This document shows, piece by piece, positions 12,501 through 25,932 of a stretch of 64,000 nucleotides of DNA. A model generated the notes under the pieces. That model was not told where the DNA came from. It did not search any database and was given only the letters and a program-made list of their open reading frames with translations. Source of the stretch: Lingula anatina (Eukaryota > Brachiopoda > Lingulata > Lingulida > Lingulidae); contig NW_019775781.1 in NCBI RefSeq assembly GCF_001039355.2, positions 122,195 through 186,194 of the forward strand, given 5' to 3'. The translations under genes and the position numbers were made by a program. Position 1 is the first letter of the stretch; each line of letters starts with the position of its first letter.

Positions 12501-15500
12501 GAAAGATATTGACTATAGCATAATCATTATGGTAAAAATACGTCTTAAATCATTCATTTATTTATTTAATCATAAATTTATTCATTTGTACATAAGATTA
12601 GTCACTTTAAGGTCTTTAAAGAATTATAACATACATGTAGATTCCAAGCGCACTTCACCTCTCAGAATCAAGGATAAAACAAACTTTAACTATATTTATT
12701 GAATAGTTTGTAACATTTTGCCATGAACTGCTTTTATAACGTTAATTACAATTAGTTTCAGAAATGCATTTTAGTTAACAAGGAATATACAAAATTGTAC
12801 TATCTCTTACAATTCATCTTAACAGAGTTGGGAATATGCCTGGAAATTATCGTCATTTGAAATACACTCACACCATCAACAATGCTAAATATGAACAAAT
12901 AAAGCATGCACTGGAAAGTCTGTCCATTAAACTTTTCTCATCTACTGTTCAGAATCACTACTTGATTCACTACTTGAAAAATTACTGGAATCACTGTCCT
13001 CATCTTCCTCAATACCATTGTCAGCTTCTAAATCAGAAACTGATTGAACACATTTAGCAGGATCTCCTGTACACTTGCATGCAATGATACAAGGGACATT
13101 GGCTTTGGCACAAGAACAGGCCTTTGAGCAATGAGATTTAACACATTTGCATGCATTTGTCTTCATTGTTGCAGGTCTAGTAGATCTAGACATTAGCATA
13201 GGCACTAAAATGCCATCTTTTATAGTGCGTCCAAATTCAGTGGGAATTGGGCCTTGCAAATCATTCAGGTGGGCCTGTTTGTAAAGGGTAAGCTGTAACA
13301 AAGCTCTAAGGGCATGGAAATGAAATGCATCCTCAGTTGGAGGGAGAGACCTAAGATCTGCTTTGCAAGAGGCAAATATGTGGTGCCTTAGGACATTTAA
13401 AGAGTCAAACCCAGAACAACCATATAGCTGTACAAAGACGTTGCGTGCCTCTTCCATGGTGCCCTCATCAACTGAAAGGGGATGACCTTCCCTTCCAAAC
13501 TGGGAAAGATGAGGTAGATGCCCAGCTTGGTCAAGAGCTACCTTTGCAGCTTTGCGCTTTCCATGCCTATAGGGAAAGCTTGTAGTATCACACCCAGTAA
13601 GCACATAGACTGAGAGCAATGCATCAACCATGTCCTCGGGGGCCTTCTGCTGGGTTTCACACAAGTGAGATATCAGTGTATGAAGTGGAAGAAACCTTCC
13701 CATCTTTTCAACCCACATCTCATCTACTTCATCTATCATACATGCATGATACATACAGAGCACAATCACATCTGTGTCAGTGGCCTGAACGATGGCTCTT
13801 TGACACCCCAATACACTGACAGAATACATTAAGTGAGCGATCATCCTTGTATCTGCTTATTCGTGATTCTTGCAGGAAAGACCCCCTATTTCTATTATGC
13901 CTGCTCTTGAGATCTGTACAGCCTTGTCTCTGGTCTCCAAAGTGCCACCCAATATGATTGTTATATCATGTGGAAGGCGTCCATGACATTTTTTCCATGT
14001 CTGGCTTATGAAATTCAAGAGGCTTGCCTTGTTTTGGGAATTTCTTATATAGGGCTGCCAGCTGGGAAGCTTCAAGTTTCCATCAATTGCATATTCACCG
14101 CTTGTGTTTTGATTTCTTCTGCGGCGTTCATCTCCCTTTAAGCTTTCTTCTTGTGAAAAATCGTACCTGTCTCCTACAAAATGGATTATGCGTGCTCCAG
14201 GTGGCATCATCTGAAGGAGCTTGTTCAGGTAACGTTTGGCCAGATCTTCAAAAGTGTTGGCCCCTAGGTGCTGAAACCTCTGGATGAAGGCCATGGCATC
14301 TACTATGTATACGGATTTCAGATTCGACTGTGGCAGTGTCTGGGGTGGGTCAAGGGAAACAGTCTTCAAAAGCTGATCTATATAATCAGACTTTTTCCCT
14401 TTTCTCATGCAAAACACTACTGGAGCATCTGGCTGCGGCTCAAACAAGGATGGTGGATATGGCGCCCATTCATAAGTGAAAGCTTCAGTTTTGGAGTCGG
14501 TGTCTTGCAAAAAGCAGAGAGCTCTCGCAATTGTGACCTCCTCTTGATAAAGATTCAGCAGCCCTTTAAGTTTGCCTTTTGGTTGAGAATGCCTGAATGT
14601 AGTGATACGTGGTGGAATAATCTTATGTAAATCTTGAGCTTGAGCATGCTTCAGAGATTCTAATCCTTGGCTTTTACAAGATCAGTTGATGAAGCTTTCT
14701 GTCCTGTCGCAATATTGATGAGGTCATCCAAGTTTGAACATGTAAATGGGTTGATCATGAAATCTTCTATTGTATCTCTGACCTTTGTAAGTAGTTGCTG
14801 CTCTTCTCTTGCAGAGGTGCTTGACTCCCAATGATGTCCTGGTGCCTCTTTCTTCATTCCAGCCATTGATTTTAGATTCTCAGACACCCTAGTTAACAAG
14901 GGGGCAGCTCTTATATACTTGTCATGGGCCATCTGGTTTTGAGTGATGCCTTTCATCAGAGAAGTTTTGCCCTCTTGGTTGTAGGTCTGTTCAATAGCCA
15001 GGTCTGTCCATATTCCATTGAAGACCCCATTAGTTCGATGCACTGTAAAATTGCCTTTTACGAACTCTTGATGTACTTGAGGAGCATGGAGCTGTAATTC
15101 CCTCATGTCATGTAGATACAAGGCTAGACAAACCATGTACTTCATGTGTCTGGAGCTTACTGTATAGGGCAACATATTTTTGACTTCCTCGAGATGCAAG
15201 TCCCAGCGGGCAGCTCTTTCTGCATATATGTACCGTTTTGTTATAAGGACCGTATCTATGTACATGCTCCAAAAGGACGCTGTAACTCCAAGGGTTGCCT
15301 CAAATCCTATCCAAAAATTTTGTAGGCAGAGAAGATGGGTCTTAATCTTCTTCACGTATCCCCGAGCATCATCAAGCTTGCCGAATCGAAGTGCTAACTG
15401 AAGTTGCCTAACATCTTCTTCAATTGCTGTGAGGGCATCAGCTTCATCCCTTTCTTCTAGCCAGCTTTCAAATGATTTCCACTTGAGCCCCAGCATAGCT

Positions 15501-18500
15501 TCGCCAACAATTGAGTGGACTCTCACCATTTTATAATAATCTTTTCCGCTCAAAATCCTTTTAGCTGTTCCAGCACCACAAAGACCACTGCACACAACCA
15601 ATTCTTCCATTCTACTGCCACGAACAAAGTAACCAATGGTTCCCATAAAATTTTCTGCAATATGAAACCCCCCTAATCGGATGATAACATCGTTGTACTT
15701 ATATGCATGTTTCTTTGTGATTCCCTTAATGATGTCATAAATTGCTTGATCACATGTAATCACTGTTTTTTCTTGACCCTTGCTCTGTGTCAGCTGCACA
15801 AAATAGTCCAAAGACTCTTGAACTACATCAGGGTTTGTAGGTGACATTTGAAATATTGGACCATATCCGATTGTGGTCTTGACAAAGTTAGTTTCTGTAA
15901 GAACCTCGTGAAAGCTGGTCCATGTTGGGGGAACATTGCTATCAACTAGTGCTGTATCCTCTGCTGGTGTAAGTCGCATAAGGCACAAGACCATGTCTTC
16001 ACTACAAAGTATTTTTCTGTGGCTGAGGGGACTGTCTGGGTCTGGTAGAAGAGGCACACTGGCAACTGATCTCGCTTCTCTCCTGTCCTTCAAATTTACA
16101 TGACTAGCTTGGATGTTAAATGGGACTGAATCTGAAATAGAAGACTTTCTTTCCTTCATCAGAATGGGTGCTTCATCGTAACTAATGTTTTGCTTTTCTT
16201 TGGGATATTGTAGAATAAGGTGAGTTGTTGCATGGAGAGTCTTTCCATCTTTTGTGTCTTCGTTAAAGTCCAGATTATCTAGAACACACTGGATGAACTG
16301 CCCATCTTGTACATTTGCCGGGATGAATAAACCATTTCTCCGAGTCTGTTCATCAACAGAATTTGCCAATGCAGCAACATAACGTTGAGCATCAGTGTAG
16401 CTCGTTGCGTTACCAAACCTGTTCAACATTGTGATGAGATGTTTACTCCTATGCTGCTTGAGAACATGGAGTGCAAGCCCTACATGCTTTGGCATTGGAA
16501 TATTTGTAGTGGCCATCATGACATCTTGAGCCAAATTCAATATCTTCTTATGGCGCTCATCTGTCAGTGGAACACGACCATTGCAACTTGGTGGTTCCTC
16601 GGTATCGAAGACTATCCATGCAAGCTGGTTGTACAATGAATTTGGAACCCTTGAGGATGCTTCATCATATGTAGTGAGTGCACATGGTACTGGGTTACTT
16701 CTTTTCTCTTTTCCCATTGACTTAATGGCAGACCTAACACATTTGGCAGATGCATAAATGTCCCTCTCGGCCGCTGGGGCTTCATCTCCCTCTTCATCTG
16801 TACTTGTATCTGATTCTGATCCTAACTCATTGCTGCTGAGATCCTTTTGAAGATTCTTTTTCATTGTGCACAGCTGGTTTACTGATATGTGTGAAGCACA
16901 AATGATGCTTGATGTACCCTTCTGAGGTAATATTTGGATATTTTCACCAAAATGCTTTTTTAGTTTATGCCGTAAGTAATGTCCATGACAGTTGAATGAT
17001 TCTCGCGTATGTGCTCTTCCCCCACTTAGAATTTCCTCATATCTGTTCTGCAACTGCCGTAGATAAAACACGGACCCCTGGCTTAGAATCTTTTCAGATA
17101 TTTCAGAAATAAGCTGTGAAAATGCATCTTCAAGAACACTGTTGTGGTCTACTTTTGCTCTTCTGTTCATGAATTTACTCATACAAAGGGTGTGGAATCG
17201 AAAATCTCTTGCCACCATGTCAATATGACTCTCCCCAAACCCTTCAATTTTGTGTAGAACTTCTACATCATTTATCTCCTTTGCCTTCATGTGTATGGTA
17301 GACTGTCTCTGGGTTGTAGCTACGAGGGTCATGCCATGTTTCCCTTTTGGGTCTCGTTCTTTTTCACACAAAAAAACACACCTGTTTAAAGTTGTTTGGT
17401 TGGTCATTTCTTCTGATGGTTGAAGCGGCGCTGTTATTTTCAAGGTTTTCTAGTTTAATTCGTTTTGCACTCTGTGGTTGTAAACTTTTCTTATGAGTAT
17501 AACTGACTCTGCATGATATGTGACATAGAGGGCTTTTAGACAGAAAGTTACTCTTATCTTCCATAAGGGGCCAAAGTCTACAATGTACAGTAAACTTCGT
17601 CTTGGTGAATGTGGGTTGCTTCTTTCAATGTCAGAAAACCTTTTTCTGTTACACTACTAAGAGTATCTGTTTTTCTGGATTGGCAAATGATACACTTGGA
17701 AAAGTTTGTTTCAGAATGACTTTTCTTTTCTATAGTGAAGGCAGGCTCCATCTTCAGATGGCTTCATCTAAACAAAATATACCTTGATGTAAGGTTGGTC
17801 TGTTTGCTTTCAAGAATACACATTCACAGTCACTTTAGAATAAAAGCTGTTCTTTTGGGATTAAATGAGACATGTTGCAGTGTTGAATTTTTTTATTAAT
17901 GTTTACATATCCTCATGATAACACATTGACATGCAACTTACCCAGTTAATTAAACTATTGTTATAGCATATTTAAAAATGGTAGTCGCACAAAAAAAAAA
18001 TGCGTCTAGACTTCAATTCCAGCACAGATTGCAATACTCTATACTGCATGCAGGCTCCATCTTCAGATGGCCTCATCTAAACAAAATATACCTTGGTGTA
18101 AGATAGATATGTATGGTTTTGAGACTAAATACAAAAATGCACAGTCACTTTTATATAAAAGCTCTAATTTTAGGATTATATTAGACAGGTTGCAGTGCTT
18201 AACTCTTGAAAAATCTTATTTATATATACATATCCTCGTGAAATAGTAACTTACCCAAAAAATAAAACTACAGTTTTCAGCATGTTTTTAAAAATGGTGG
18301 TCAAGTAAAAAAAAAAAGTTTCCAGACTTCAATTCCAGGAGAGATTGCTATATTGCATCTGTTGAGCAAAGATCTTTTTGATCTCCAATGTTTAAAGAGC
18401 TCTATGTACATTAAAGCATATGTAAATAAATACAATAGTTTTTTTTTCAAATATAACTCCTGTTCTGAATGATTTTCACTTCAAATTGTAAATAGATAGT

Positions 18501-20391
18501 AGTTATAATGTACAGAATATAGATTTCATAAAGTTTTGCTTTTATCATGATTACAAGAGATTTTCAGATTAAAGAAAAGATAACGTAACTGCAAAAATGC
18601 TAAGGATTTGGCCGCCATCTTGAAAAAGTAGCCATCTTGGATTAAAATACCCTCCTTTCTTTTTTTAGTTAAACAGTTATACTTTACCCATGTATATTAA
18701 AAAATAAAATATATATCATTCAAGCAGATATTTGAACTTTACAATAGGATACCCACTGTGGCTTGGACTTATTATGATAATGGGGGTGGTGGCCATATTG
18801 GATTTTTCTCTTATCCATCAAGCCATCATTCTGTAAACAGATACTTGAAATGCAGGAAATATCGTAGACAACCTATATTTGATAACAGTTTGCTTTAATA
18901 ATGATTAAATAAAATACAAGATGAAAGTAAACATTATTTAATTGCAAAAAATGAAGAATTGTTTTTTAAATATTAGTGTTTAAATTTTATTCAAATGTTT
19001 TGCCTACGCAACACTGACGTCTATGTTCAGGGGCAGATCTAGGATTATTATTTTATTTTATTTTTATTTTTTATTTTTATTTTATTTTTATTTTTTTTTT
19101 TTTGGGGGGGGGGGTCCAGCGTGTTTTGAGAATGACAGGCCTCAGATACGAAGCCGACCCTTGTCCCCTTGGTGTGGGATTCGGGGTTTTGGAGGGCAAA
19201 CGGTGTCATTTGGTGCAGTTTAGAACTATTATTCAGCTCTACAAAATTCTAATAGCAGGAGGGGAATATTGGCGTGATTTTTTCCAGAAACCGAAGGAGG
19301 GGTCAGGTCACCTCTGTCACCCCCTAAATCCGCCACTGCATATGCTAGAATACACAAAAATAAACAGGTACCAAACTGGTACATGCACATGTAGTCGGTT
19401 GTTTCACAATCAGGGTGGACAATTAATTGTGGTTAATGTTAAAAGTGTCTGATAAATTAGCAATTTATGATTAGAGATTGCTGATAGACTGATATCAAAT
19501 ACACACACTCTGTTCATAGGAGAAAAAAAAATTATATTAATCGGACTACAATTTACAAAAATATAGCCAATTATGTGTTAAAAAAGTACCTATTTTTAGC
19601 TGTTACGATGGGTCATTTGTAATTAAGGTCATAAAGATGATGCACTAGCTCTTTATGTCAATGATTTATGGTGAATATTGTGATATTGGTATATAATTCC
19701 CACAACATATATCTTCTTTTTTAGCAGGTTCTTCCAAAGAAATGTTCTGAGAAAAAAATTATTCTAACCATTTTGCTGAAACAGGCTTTTTTTACACATT
19801 TTACTTATTTTTGTTAATGCAATGAAAAACATATTTGATAAGGCCAAATATTAATTTGAAATCACCTACGTGATAATAAGATGAAATAACCATGTTATGA
19901 CTTAAACATATTAAAGGAGTTGTGCATATGTAACCATTATTAATAATGCTATGGTATTTATAATCATGAGCCCCTTGGTGTCTCCTAATTTTTGTAGTGT
20001 CCGTACCCCCGCTATCTGTTTTATTTAGGAATCACAGTATATTCTGTCTGATTATATTATTATTATTATATGTATGTCCACACTAACATTTATTTTCAGG
20101 AAGAAAATAGCACATTACCCCTTATTATGAAAAGATATGCAAAAATTTGGAGCAAATGTAGTGTCTGTACCCCTACTGTAGTGTCCGTACCCAAAAGTTA
20201 TCCATTAACCATTGGATAACTGGCTACTTATCAATGATGATAAAACTTCAAATTATGGTACAAATATATTGTTCTAGATAATATAAAATGGATTCATGTC
20301 TTATGTTTAGAAAAAAAAAACATTGTATATAAATGTATATTCGATAAAGTGATAGTAATTAATAAGAGTCAGGCAAGACATTTTGCAAAAA

Positions 20392-20422
<31 letters not shown>

Positions 20423-21049
20423 TAATATCAATAAAGATGCTACTCTTTGCATTCAAAATGAACAATATTGCTTTCAATATATTGCCAAATATAGCTAATT
20501 GTAAAATAATAAATTGTACATGGATTAATATTTTATGAATTAATGTATATCATATATTTTGAGGGGGTACGGACACTACAATACATGCATAATTAACAGA
20601 GGTATATTCATAATACTCTCAGTGGATGAAGTATCAAACATGGATGACAATGAACAAAAGCCAAATAGGAAAAGAAAAGGGGAAACCTGAAATTTTTAGT
20701 GTCAGCAAAAATAATTTGAGTTATTAGAATAGGAATAAAAAAATGATTAATATTGTGTTCTAAAAATGTTGGATGTCATAGTTAAGATATTATTCTTATT
20801 ATCTGTTACAAAACTAAACAAATGCATCAGAGTTCATTTTTCTCTCAATGTGACCCCTATTTTGTACCCCTGATTGTGAAACAGCCGAGTGTCCCTTCCC
20901 TTGCACTAAAAATATTTGGTTTGTTTGGTGCCTTTTTGATCCAAAGTTTGAGATAAATCTAATAATCAAGATATTATAGAATAGATTTTAAAATAAGAAA
21001 TTACATTAAAAAATAACAATTAAATGCCATAATCTTCCTCTTGAAAATG

Positions 21050-21106
<57 letters not shown>

Positions 21107-21611
21107 TCAGTTATTTTAGCAAATTAAATTGTTTTCACTCTTAGCACAAACCTATTCCTATTCTAATAACAGTTTCAATCCATGGGACTATAGTGTCATA
21201 ATGAAAGAGTCTTTTTGTCATCCAGTAGATTAAGAGTCGTAATATACAACTTATGTGGTAAAAATTCAATGACTCGCCTTGGTACAGAGTGGTTGTGACC
21301 AGGAATGTGGTATTGAATTTAGAAACAAATGTGAATGTTTTCATTTTCTAAAATTATTCAGACTTATTTATTTACTGTTAGCAATAATGGAGGAACGCAA
21401 ATGTACATGTATGTAGAAAGTTAATACAGTACTCTGAAGGGAAGATACATTATTCTAAACTTTGATGTAAGCTTTGATGTAAGTCTATAAGAATTTTATT
21501 AACCATAATCATATTATTGTTTTAGAAAGCAATCGAGAAAGTCTGCCTCAGAGGGTCCGAGATGGATCCCATGGAAGAAAGAAATGAAAAGTAAGATATA
21601 ATTTTCTGAAA

Positions 21612-21700
<89 letters not shown>

Positions 21701-24700
21701 GTTAGTGAATGCAGTATAACATGTTCTTCATAGTTAATTATTTTTATGAAGTGATTAAAATGTTATTAACAAGGCAGCAAAGGTGCCAAATGTAGAGACA
21801 AAAAGCAGAATATAATGCGCAAAATATATTATTTTTGCAATTTTGAAGTAATAATACGTTATGCATAACACCATAATCACCACAAATTTTCATAACATGG
21901 TAAAAATCTCATGGATATTTAAAAAATGTGACTAGCAAAGGCATTAAAGTTCATGGAAGTTAAATGTAACATCTTAACCTTGCAAATGCCAACGTGAGAC
22001 AATTTGCACTTCACACAAAATTTTAAAAAGAATCAATAACTTCCCAAAAAAAGGCCGTTTTTCCAATTCAAACTGTATTTATACAGTCCTATTTTTCTTG
22101 TCTTAATGCAGTGCATAATCACCACCAATGTTTTATTATGCACTGCAGGTGACATAGGCATTTAGAAATGTGAATAGCAGAGGTCTTCACGCTCTTGGCA
22201 GTTCGAAGTCACACCTTGAAAATATCAATATGTAAAGCCTTGGTCACAACCGGACGCACGAATTTCAGGATCGTACGTCCCGTGCGATTTTTGGGTGTTG
22301 CGAGGCCGTGGAGGTCGTCTAGGTAGAGGAAAGTTTGACTTGCGAGTCGCAAGGCCCACACGAGATGTCCTTTCAAGCATGGCCGTGGAAATTGTACTCA
22401 TTTCTTGGGTTTGTCCTGCTTCCTGTGTACGTGGCACACACTCACCACTTACGAAGGGAATGCAACGCACGGCAAAAAATAGTGTCCTTTTGCGTCAGTT
22501 TTGCTTCACACTTGCCTCACACGTTTGTGGTGACGTACTGACGACGTATGTCAATTTTGCTTCCTGTTCTCTCCTTCTTTCTTCTTCCTCCTCCATTTTT
22601 TCTACTATGTAAGCTTCTTTCTCTTGCCTTTAGAGGCATATTGGAAAAAGAAATTGAACAAAAATCTGAAAATTTAGAAAATAGTTGTACACGTTACACA
22701 GTCGACGTTCAGTGTAAAGACACGAGCGTGCGTCTTGAGCAAGCCTTTTATACGCCAGGCTAGGGGGTGACACACGTGCGACGCATTCCCGGTGAGTCCT
22801 CGACTTTGTTCGTTAGTTGTGAGGACGTGCCCCTTACTCAACACGCAAAGGGCACTTGCTCCTTCATAGCTTCCGACGTGCGTCTTACACAACGCGCGTC
22901 TCTCTTGCTAACTCCGTGCGAGGGGAGCAAGTTACGCTTTCGGCCTCGCTGTTCGCAGGCTATTCGTAGAATCTTTTGGACATGTCCAACATCCTCCGTA
23001 CGTGTTTATTGGCTATCTGCGAACTCGAAATTTCGTAAGTAGGACTTGCGTGGGAAGTGAGATTCTGTGCAAAATTTGGACGCAAACAGCCTGTAAGAGC
23101 CCGTACGGCCGGTTGTGACCGAGGTTAAAAAGATGACCATTTCACAAAAATGCATGGCAGTAATTTGAACTGGTTTTCTAGTTCTAAAAAATATTGATCA
23201 ATCCTGTAAGTTTGAAGACAAAAGGTCAACCGGTTAATATGTTTAATTACTTACTAATTCATTTACAGGGGGAACACATATGTTAATTTAAAATTTATCT
23301 TCCCCTTTGCCCCTCTTATTTGTACAACATATTGACTGAGAAAAGCAAAAAAAAAAAAAAAAAACATAAGGTTTGGAAAATTGTTCAATCAAGCAGATTT
23401 TCGAACTCAGCCCTTATCATTTATGTAAGATGAAGATAAAAGGTAAAATGGTTTTCCACTCCCCTTGTTGTCTTTGAAAATACACGGCGACAAAGACTGC
23501 AATGACAGGCGTAGATGACGGCTATATGTACAGACACGCATCAGTGGCTGTACATTAAAATTTATTATGTACATTCAAAACATTGACAGAAATATACAGC
23601 CTTGAAGGATATAAAATGTATTTGAGCATAATCTCAGTTAGTATCAAAAATGTATGGTTCACTAATGGCATAGTAAGAAGCAATACGATTGAAATAACAC
23701 AGTAAATGTAAACATTCCCTTGTTTTCAGAACTACAGGAACAAGCTTAATGAGCATCCACGATGCAGTAATGGAAAATGTTCACAACGAATTGAACAAGC
23801 AGATCGGGTTCTTAGGATGGGATGGAGACAATAAAGATAATCCAACTCTTATCTTGGATTTTAATGAAAGAATAGGTAAGCAAGAAAAGAATTAATTTGA
23901 GCATGGAATATTTTGAGCTTAGCATGTGGCCATAATGTTTTAGTATACGGTCAATTCAAAGGATAAAAACCAAAACATAGCTTAAGGATATAATGTTAAG
24001 GGTAAAAATATGGCCATACACATTGGATGAAACTATAACGAGAATATAATTAATATATTTATTTTAAGTATAAAATCAATTTAAAATGTTAATAAAACAA
24101 GTACTGAAAGTATTTAAGAACACTACCCAGATATATGAACAAAACTTAAACATTGTGAAGATGCTAGATTACAACAAACTAATTCTCACGTAAAACCAAT
24201 AGCAGGAAAGGTAATTAATAGTCAATTTCCTAAAAAAAGTTTTTTGAAACGTGGTTTAAATTAGGAATGCTGGGGCAGACCAGATCAGACCAGTGAATCG
24301 TTTTTGTGTTTGCTTGATTTTAACGCCAAATTATAAATGCATCTGTTTTGTGAATAGTATGGCAAAAATAACAATTTTACGTTCGGGTTGTATCAGTGGG
24401 ACTCTTAATATGCACCGGGACTTGGGCAGAGCTAGTGTATATAAATAAGAAAATTGGAATAGTCACAAAAAGGCACAGGTAGACTCCGTAGATTGCCTGT
24501 TATCAATATGTTAAATATGACATGGTTTTAGTAATTTAAGGTGAATTCAGTTGGAGAACCAGTTGGCACTCTTTGATAGGGGAATTTTAATCAGTTCGAC
24601 CAAAATGATGTTTCTTTGAAATTAATTAATTCATTATCTAATTAATCTTGGTCGTACTGGTGGGCAAATTACAATATTTATTCAAAACTGATTTTCACTG

Positions 24701-25895
24701 TTACATAGTTAGCGTAGAACTCGAGAGATCACCTCAAACATTGTTATTTTCCTATGGCGAATGGCGAATGTTAATGCTCAATATTGACTTTTGATATGTC
24801 TGTATATAACGTTCCTATATGAGCTGAATAATTTGATAATTGATATTTGTGAAAGAGTAAAGTGCAGGTATGGCATGGAAGCACACTTCAAATCAAGCTA
24901 TCCGTTTGTCGATCGGCTTTCAAAATGTCCCGTTTATGCTAATGACCTTATTTCTCCCACAGTTAAGAGGGATAATCAAGGTCAAGAGAATAGCATCGTC
25001 GTCGGTGGGGAACTGCTACGATACCTCCAGGAGAACCGTGACAGGTCTCGTTGTTTCTGTGAGAAGGTATTCAAGAAACTCCTAGATGAATTGAAAAACC
25101 GCCTTAGCCCAATACCAGATGACTACACAGAGAAAACCTTAGAAGCAGACTTAGACCAGCTTAAGAAGTCTTACCTGCAGCAGGCTATAGGGCCCATGAA
25201 GTTGGACGTGCTGCAAGAGAGGTGGGAATCATCCGATATGACTGGATTCTTTCAAATGTGCAAGGTATTTACATGTAAAATATGAAACGTTACGTACATT
25301 GGACAGTGTACGTTGAAGCGTTTTACATTAAGAGCGATTTGCTTTTTTAATTTGTGTAATATTGATGAGACAAGACTTAATGGTCATACGGAATTTTTAT
25401 GAAAATTCTACGTCCGGGTGTACAATACAGATTTTGATGTTTATAATTGAGGTTAACCATTTTGAGAACTATGTCTTTATGTACAGACACATCGCCGTCG
25501 CTGTTGTGTACCGTCAAAGATAAAACGATGTGGCCAAATGTCTTATAAAATTAAAGTAATAAGGACAACATAAACACCCACTCGTTTGTTAGCTTTCCAA
25601 AAGCTAAAGAAGAGCAAAAGAAAACAATTCATTTCGAGTAACCTCGTATATACAAGTTCAGCCGGTAAATGTTCGCCAATAAAAGCAGATCGCGCAATGT
25701 TACTAGAAGAGATCCAAAGCTAAACACAAGGCCGCACTTGACATATAGAGACAGCTAGTGTCTTTTAAATGAATATAAACATCAATACAAAATATCCTCA
25801 GAGTGCCTAATGTGTGATTTCATCTTTTAACACTTTAACACTGCCAATCTTTTTCTCATCTTGGTCAGTTTGACCATTTTTGTCTGTACAAGCGC

Positions 25896-25932
<37 letters not shown>

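Larger units (their letters stand above)
12087..18963 (-). mobile_element. Large XPG/PIN-nuclease DNA transposon (Academ-like) with long inverted repeats
   Basis: Inverted repeats of about 360-375 bp (12087-12460 and 18608-18963) flank a roughly 4.6-kb minus-strand coding region. The arms share a nearly identical block of over 150 bp, including GATGGCTTGATGGATAAGAG in the left arm, and several ATGGCGGCC motifs. No target duplication is clear, so the exact ends are unsure. From family knowledge, Academ transposons encode a large transposase with an XPG-type nuclease and a Cys8 zinc finger. Both of the latter are seen here, but the name is inference. Confidence 0.65.

Noticed and set aside
24791-24962. 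Upstream extension of the GBP-like A exon frame from ATG 24791
   Set aside because: Phase from the exon ending at 23875 requires an acceptor at 24962; the upstream part is intron that happens to stay open.
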